DNA of 50,632 nucleotides from CAZMCC01 sp964564695. Its GTDB lineage: Bacteria > Planctomycetota > Phycisphaerae > Phycisphaerales > UBA1924. Numbering within the stretch: the stretch's first letter is position 1; the number at the start of each line of letters is the position of its first letter. The stretch lies in assembly GCA_964564695.1 (NCBI GenBank), contig CAZMCC010000011.1, forward strand, positions 1 through 50,632. The letters run 5' to 3'. The position numbers and the translations under genes are program-made. Under the pieces are notes generated by a model, which saw nothing but the letters and a program-made list of their open reading frames with translations, was not told the DNA's origin and did not search any database. Of the stretch, positions 47,226-50,632 are shown piece after piece.

Positions 47226-48502
47226 TCACGAAGATCAAGCGAGCCTGGTCGGGGCGCCCGGCCCGCAAGTTCCGACGCAACCGGCTCGCGGTGGCCGCCC
47301 TCGCGGTCATCGGGCTGTACGTGCTGCTCGGGGCGTGGGTGATGGGGTGCGACCTCACCCGCACGCTCGGCAAGGCCACCGGCTGGTGGGAGCTCCCCGA
47401 CGAGGGTTGGGTGCACTTCTTCACGGTGCAGCGGGCGGACTCCGAAGTGGGCCCGCTCGAGGTGACCGGCTGGCTCGAAAGGCAGAAGCCCGAGAAACGG
47501 CTGCTGGATGCGAAGTTCTACATCGACGACTTCAAGAAGGCCATGCGGCGCAACCCGCTCGCGTCGCTCGAACGCATCCGCATCGGCGAGCGCCGCGTCG
47601 ACCTCTCCAAGGGCGAGGAGTCCGTCGCCCAGATCAAGGAGAAGCTCGGCGAGATCCAGGAGATGTACGACACGCTCGCTCAGAGCGATGACCTGAACGC
47701 CGACGCGGCGGCCGCGGCCGGCCTCGACGCGCTCGAGGCGAAGGTCAACACGCTCTTCCGCCCGCTCACGACGGGCGAATCAATCCGCCAGTCGATCACG
47801 ATGGTGCTCGGGACCGACCGCGACGGGCGTTCGATCATGATGCGGGCCCTGTACTCGGTGAAGGTCGCGATCCAGGTCGGGTTCGTCGTCGGGCTCGTTG
47901 CGGTGCTGCTGGGATCGCTGTTGGGAGCCGCCGCGGCATACTTCGGCGGGTGGGTGGACCACGCGGTGGTGTGGCTGTATTCGACGCTCTCGAGCCTGCC
48001 GGACCTGGTGCTGCTGGCGGTGCTGGTGTTCATGTTCACCGGGAGCATCTTCGACGACGTGACCAAGCCGTGGCTGAGCCTGGTGCCGCTGTACTGCGCG
48101 ATGTGCGCGACGTTCTGGATCGGGCCGTGCCGGGTCATTCGCGGCGAGGTTCTCAAGATCAAGCAGCTCGAGTACATCCAGGCCGCGACCGCTGTTGGCT
48201 TCGGGCGGTCCTACATCCTGGTGAAGCACGCGATCCCGAACACGCTGCACATCATGTTCATCAACTTCTCGCTGCTGTTCATCGCGGCGATCAAGAACGA
48301 GGTCGTGCTGAGCTTCCTGGGGCTGGGCGTGAAGGTGGGCCCGAGCTGGGGCCGGATGATCCAGGGGTCAACGCCGCAGGTGCTGAACGGGTTCTTCTGG
48401 CAGATCGGCGCGGCGACGGTGTTCATGTTCTTCCTGGTGCTGGCGTTCAACGTTCTGTCGGACGCGCTGCAGGACGCGTTCGATCCGAAGCACGTCGGAT
48501 AA
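47222..48502 (+). CDS. oppC: oligopeptide ABC transporter permease OppC with enlarged periplasmic loop
   Basis: A 426-residue permease; typical OppC is about 280-300. TM1 is at about 21-42. The MetI transport domain from L-G-T-D-R-D-G-R (about 196) contains five further helices, and the EAA loop is Y-I-Q-A-A-T-A-V-G-F-G. In between, residues 44-195 form an extra hydrophilic domain of about 100-120 residues with a charged helical part (Q-I-K-E-K-L-G-E-I-Q-E-M-Y). It could contact OppA or the cell wall. The start is GTG 47222, overlapping the oppB stop. Confidence 0.92.
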   Translation: MITKIKRAWSGRPARKFRRNRLAVAALAVIGLYVLLGAWVMGCDLTRTLGKATGWWELPDEGWVHFFTVQRADSEVGPLEVTGWLERQKPEKRLLDAKFYIDDFKKAMRRNPLASLERIRIGERRVDLSKGEESVAQIKEKLGEIQEMYDTLAQSDDLNADAAAAAGLDALEAKVNTLFRPLTTGESIRQSITMVLGTDRDGRSIMMRALYSVKVAIQVGFVVGLVAVLLGSLLGAAAAYFGGWVDHAVVWLYSTLSSLPDLVLLAVLVFMFTGSIFDDVTKPWLSLVPLYCAMCATFWIGPCRVIRGEVLKIKQLEYIQAATAVGFGRSYILVKHAIPNTLHIMFINFSLLFIAAIKNEVVLSFLGLGVKVGPSWGRMIQGSTPQVLNGFFWQIGAATVFMFFLVLAFNVLSDALQDAFDPKHVG

Positions 48503-48506
48503 AGGC

Positions 48507-48617
48507 ATTTCACCACGGAGGACACGGAGGACACGGAGGGCACGGAGGAAGGCAGAGAACTGGGATGGAGAGCAAGAAATACACACTCCGTGATCTCCGT
48601 GTCCTCCGTGGTGAAAT
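48507..48617. repeat. 32-bp inverted repeat with internal GGACACGGA units
   Basis: Arms 48507-48538 and 48586-48617 pair at 30 of 32 positions. The left arm also contains tandem ACGGAGG-ACACGGAGG units running to 48548. It lies between the oppC stop and the oppD start. No T run follows, so it is unlikely to terminate the operon. Confidence 0.9.
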
Positions 48618-48641
48618 CTGACTTGAACTTGTGAATAGACG

Positions 48642-49703
48642 ATGACGCAAACGGCCTCTCCCATCCTGCAAGTCCAGCACCTTTCGACGTGCTTCAAGAC
48701 CGATCGCGGCACGGTGACGGCCGTGGACGACGTGTCGTTCGACCTGTACCCCGGCGAGACGCTCGGGATCGTGGGGGAGTCGGGGTGCGGCAAGACGGTG
48801 ACGAGCAAGTCGATCATGCGGCTGCTGCCGGCGCGGACGAGCTTCCTGACGCCCGCGAGCCGGATCCAGTTCGAGGGGCTCGACCTCGCGCACTGCGATG
48901 AGAAGGAGATGCGGACGGTCCGCGGTGCGAAGGTCGCGATGATCTTCCAGGAGCCGATGACGAGCCTGAACCCGGTGTTCACGGTCGGCTGGCAGATCGA
49001 CGAGGCGCTGAAGTACCACACGAACCTGGACAAAGCCGGACGCAAGGCCCGGGCCATCGAGATGCTCAAGCTCGTGGAGATCCCGAATCCTGAGCGGCGC
49101 TACGGCGAATACCCCCACCAGCTCTCCGGCGGCATGCGACAGAGAGTGATGATCGCCATCGCCCTGTGCTGCGAGCCCAAGGTGCTTATTGCCGACGAGC
49201 CCACCACGGCCCTCGACGTCACCATCCAGGCCCAGATCCTGGCCCTCATGGAGGGCCTGCGCAAGAAGCTCAACACCGCGATCGTGCTCATCACGCACAA
49301 CCTCGGCGTGGTCGCCCAGGTGTGCGACCGCGTCATGGTCATGTACGCGGGGCGGGTTGTCGAGCAGGGATCGGTGCATCAGATCTTTCACAACCCGCGT
49401 CACCCGTACACGGCGGCGCTGCTCCGCTCGATTCCCAAGGCCGGCAAGAAGGAGCACGGCAAGAGGCTCCCCACGATCGACGGGATCGTGCCCAGCCTGT
49501 TCAACCTGCCCAAGGGGTGCCGCTTCCAGGACCGGTGTGGATACAAGCAGCAGGTGTGCGTCGACAGCGAGCCGGGGCTGACGGCGCTGAGCGTGAACGG
49601 GGTGGGGGCGCCGGCGCCGATCGATCCGCGCGATCCTCGGGCGGTTCGGTGCCACTTCCCGCTGGGCAGCGGGTCGAACGATCGAGGTACAATGAAGACA
49701 TGA
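48642..49703 (+). CDS. oppD: oligopeptide ABC transporter ATPase OppD
   Basis: A 353-residue ATPase energising the peptide importer. Walker A G-E-S-G-C-G-K-T is at 45-52. Q-loop M-I-F-Q-E-P-M-T, signature L-S-G-G-M-R-Q-R, Walker B V-L-I-A-D-E-P and H-loop I-T-H-N-L are intact. The C-terminal oligopeptide-specific domain has the Cys cluster G-C-R-F-Q-D-R-C-G-Y-K-Q-Q-V-C and a final R-C-H-F. Its last codons overlap the DUF433 start (ATGA). Confidence 0.95.
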   Translation: MTQTASPILQVQHLSTCFKTDRGTVTAVDDVSFDLYPGETLGIVGESGCGKTVTSKSIMRLLPARTSFLTPASRIQFEGLDLAHCDEKEMRTVRGAKVAMIFQEPMTSLNPVFTVGWQIDEALKYHTNLDKAGRKARAIEMLKLVEIPNPERRYGEYPHQLSGGMRQRVMIAIALCCEPKVLIADEPTTALDVTIQAQILALMEGLRKKLNTAIVLITHNLGVVAQVCDRVMVMYAGRVVEQGSVHQIFHNPRHPYTAALLRSIPKAGKKEHGKRLPTIDGIVPSLFNLPKGCRFQDRCGYKQQVCVDSEPGLTALSVNGVGAPAPIDPRDPRAVRCHFPLGSGSNDRGTMKT

Positions 49704-49936
49704 ACACGGCCGACCCGCTGCAGCGAATCACGGCTGACGCCGCGGTGTGCGGCGGCAAGCCTTGCGTCCGCGGCACGCGAATTTGGGTATCGCTGGTTCT
49801 CGACCTCCTTACCAGCGGGGAAACGGTGGAGAACATCATCCGCGAGTACCCACAGTTGGCGCCCGAGGATGTTCGCGCGTGCATTGCATTTGGCGCCGAA
49901 ATAAGCAAACAGAGGTTCATGGATATCAAGACGTGA
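49700..49936 (+). CDS. DUF433 (antitoxin-like) small protein
   Basis: A 78-residue protein. R-I-T-A-D-A-A-V-C-G-G-K-P-C-V-R-G-T-R-I-W-V (in pieces), then L-D-L-L-T-S-G-E-T-V-E-N-I-I-R-E-Y-P, is the DUF433 signature: a small helical, winged-helix-like domain often paired with a Mut7-C/DUF5615 PIN-like toxin. No such toxin follows; the next gene is oppF. The ATG at 49700 overlaps the oppD stop (ATGA), so it is translated within the opp operon. The AATGAAGACATG context lacks a Shine-Dalgarno. Confidence 0.88.
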   Translation: MNTADPLQRITADAAVCGGKPCVRGTRIWVSLVLDLLTSGETVENIIREYPQLAPEDVRACIAFGAEISKQRFMDIKT

Positions 49937-49986
49937 ATGGCGTCGTGATGTCTGTTTCATGCTCGCATCGGCCGAGGACGGCCGAT

Positions 49987-50010
49987 CACAGGCGGGACGC
50001 CTGTGCCACC
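49987..50010. repeat. CACAGGCG-N3-CGCCTGTG palindrome, copy 4 (inverted)
   Basis: Core 49987-50005 with loop GGA, the reverse complement of copies 1-3, ending 20 bases before oppF. Confidence 0.9.
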
Positions 50011-50030
50011 AATCAGATGACAGGGGTGTA

Positions 50031-50632
50031 ATGCCACTTCTCGAAGTCGCCAACCTGGTTAAGCACTTCCCCGTCCGCGGCGGGGTCCTCAACGGCGTCA
50101 AGGGGCACGTGCACGCCGTCAACGGCGTGAGCCTCAGCGTCAACAAGGGGGAGATCGTCGGGATCGTGGGCGAGTCGGGGTGCGGCAAGAGCACGCTGGG
50201 GAAGCTCATCATCCGGCTGATCGACTCGACGAAGGGGTCGGTGCGGTTTGACGGGGTGGACATCTCGTCGCTGCCGCACGGGCAGCTGATGGCGTTCCGG
50301 CGACGGATGCAGATCATCTTCCAGGACCCGTATTCGTCGCTGAACCCGCGGCTGACGGTGCGCCAGATGCTCCGGGAAGTGATGCGGTTCCACAAGATTG
50401 CTCCCCCCCCGGGGCCGGGAGGGATGGAAGGGGCGATCGACACGCTGATCGCGAAGGTCGGGCTTCGCCCGGACGCGAAGGACAAGTTCCCGCACGAATT
50501 CAGCGGCGGGCAGCGCCAGCGCATCGGCATCGCGCGGGCGCTGGCCATGAAGCCGGAGTTCATCGTCGCGGACGAGCCGGTGAGCGCGCTCGACGTGTCG
50601 ATCCAGGCCCAGGTGCTCAACCTGCTCATGGA
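50031..50632 (+). CDS. oppF: oligopeptide ABC transporter ATPase OppF, 3' end beyond window
   Basis: The first 200 residues are visible; the frame is open at the window end. Walker A G-E-S-G-C-G-K-S, Q-loop I-I-F-Q-D-P-Y-S-S-L-N-P-R, signature F-S-G-G-Q-R-Q-R and Walker B F-I-V-A-D-E-P-V-S-A-L-D are present. I-F-Q-D-P-Y-S-S-L-N-P-R is characteristic of OppF/DppF. It is the second ATPase of the importer, forming a heterodimer with OppD. An insertion P-P-P-G-P-G-G-M-E-G lies before the signature. ATG 50031 is preceded by AGGGGTGTA. Confidence 0.94.
   Translation, partial: MPLLEVANLVKHFPVRGGVLNGVKGHVHAVNGVSLSVNKGEIVGIVGESGCGKSTLGKLIIRLIDSTKGSVRFDGVDISSLPHGQLMAFRRRMQIIFQDPYSSLNPRLTVRQMLREVMRFHKIAPPPGPGGMEGAIDTLIAKVGLRPDAKDKFPHEFSGGQRQRIGIARALAMKPEFIVADEPVSALDVSIQAQVLNLLM

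Noticed and set aside
48507..48548. Tandem ACACGGAGG units as a CRISPR array
   Set aside because: Units are contiguous without spacers and form one arm of an inverted repeat; no cas genes are present.

Overview
The window is high-GC DNA (about 65-72 % in the stretches I counted), densely coding on both strands, and most likely from a member of the Planctomycetota, probably class Phycisphaerae. This assignment is inference. It rests on three secreted proteins with the C-terminal tail V-P-x-P-G-A...LLGLGGL...RRRR, a prepilin-like protein ending in the H-X9-DG motif, tailed ribosomal proteins, no rpmD (L30) in the ribosomal cluster, and many dispersed palindromic intergenic repeats. No rRNA or tRNA gene, CRISPR array, transposase or phage module was seen.

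Layout. 1-1898 (minus): a truncated HAMP-containing membrane sensor and a prepilin-like protein. 2055-9207 (plus): galE, an unrecognised protein, a DUF255/thioredoxin protein fused to a DsbD-N-like domain, purA and uppS, with a small zinc-ribbon gene on the minus strand. 9408-11469: three tandem paralogous exported proteins, two with strong intrinsic terminators. 11615-14898: cdsA, a coiled-coil zinc-ribbon protein and a GT39-type membrane glycosyltransferase. ruvB follows on the minus strand. 16067-17840 is a lower-GC type II restriction-modification island: broken endonuclease, XRE controller and intact D12 adenine methylase. Next is a secreted protein of unknown function (minus).

19597-36982 (plus) is a merged S10-spc-alpha ribosomal superoperon: rpsJ-rplC-rplD-rplW-rplB-rpsS-rplV-rpsC-rplP-rpmC-rpsQ-rplN-rplX-rplE-rpsN-rpsH-rplF-rplR-rpsE-rplO-secY-infA-rpmJ-rpsM-rpsK-rpoA-rplQ, followed by rpmI-rplT and a strong terminator. 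rpmD, adk, map, rpsD and infC are missing from their usual places. L22 carries an N-terminal XRE-like helix-turn-helix domain. S14 is the short form but lacks three of its four zinc cysteines. L5, L29, S5, L15, L17 and L35 carry long extensions or insertions. The spacers hold G/C-tract repeats and structured elements.

After the ribosomal block come an agmatinase/arginase-family enzyme (minus), a zinc-ribbon membrane protein translationally coupled to galK, an M3 oligopeptidase and a DUF4097 lipoprotein. Last is an oligopeptide ABC transporter operon (oppA-B-C-D-F, with oppF cut by the window end). It is interrupted by a four-helix-bundle (IVS-type) gene bracketed by inverted repeats and by a DUF433 gene. 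The peptide importer and the M3 peptidase could act in sequence in peptide use, and galK with galE cover two steps of galactose metabolism.

The most unusual items are the HTH-L22 fusion, a two-hairpin intergenic element present in two copies with compensatory base changes, the decayed restriction system with a palindromic operator inside the methylase promoter, and the zinc-free S14.
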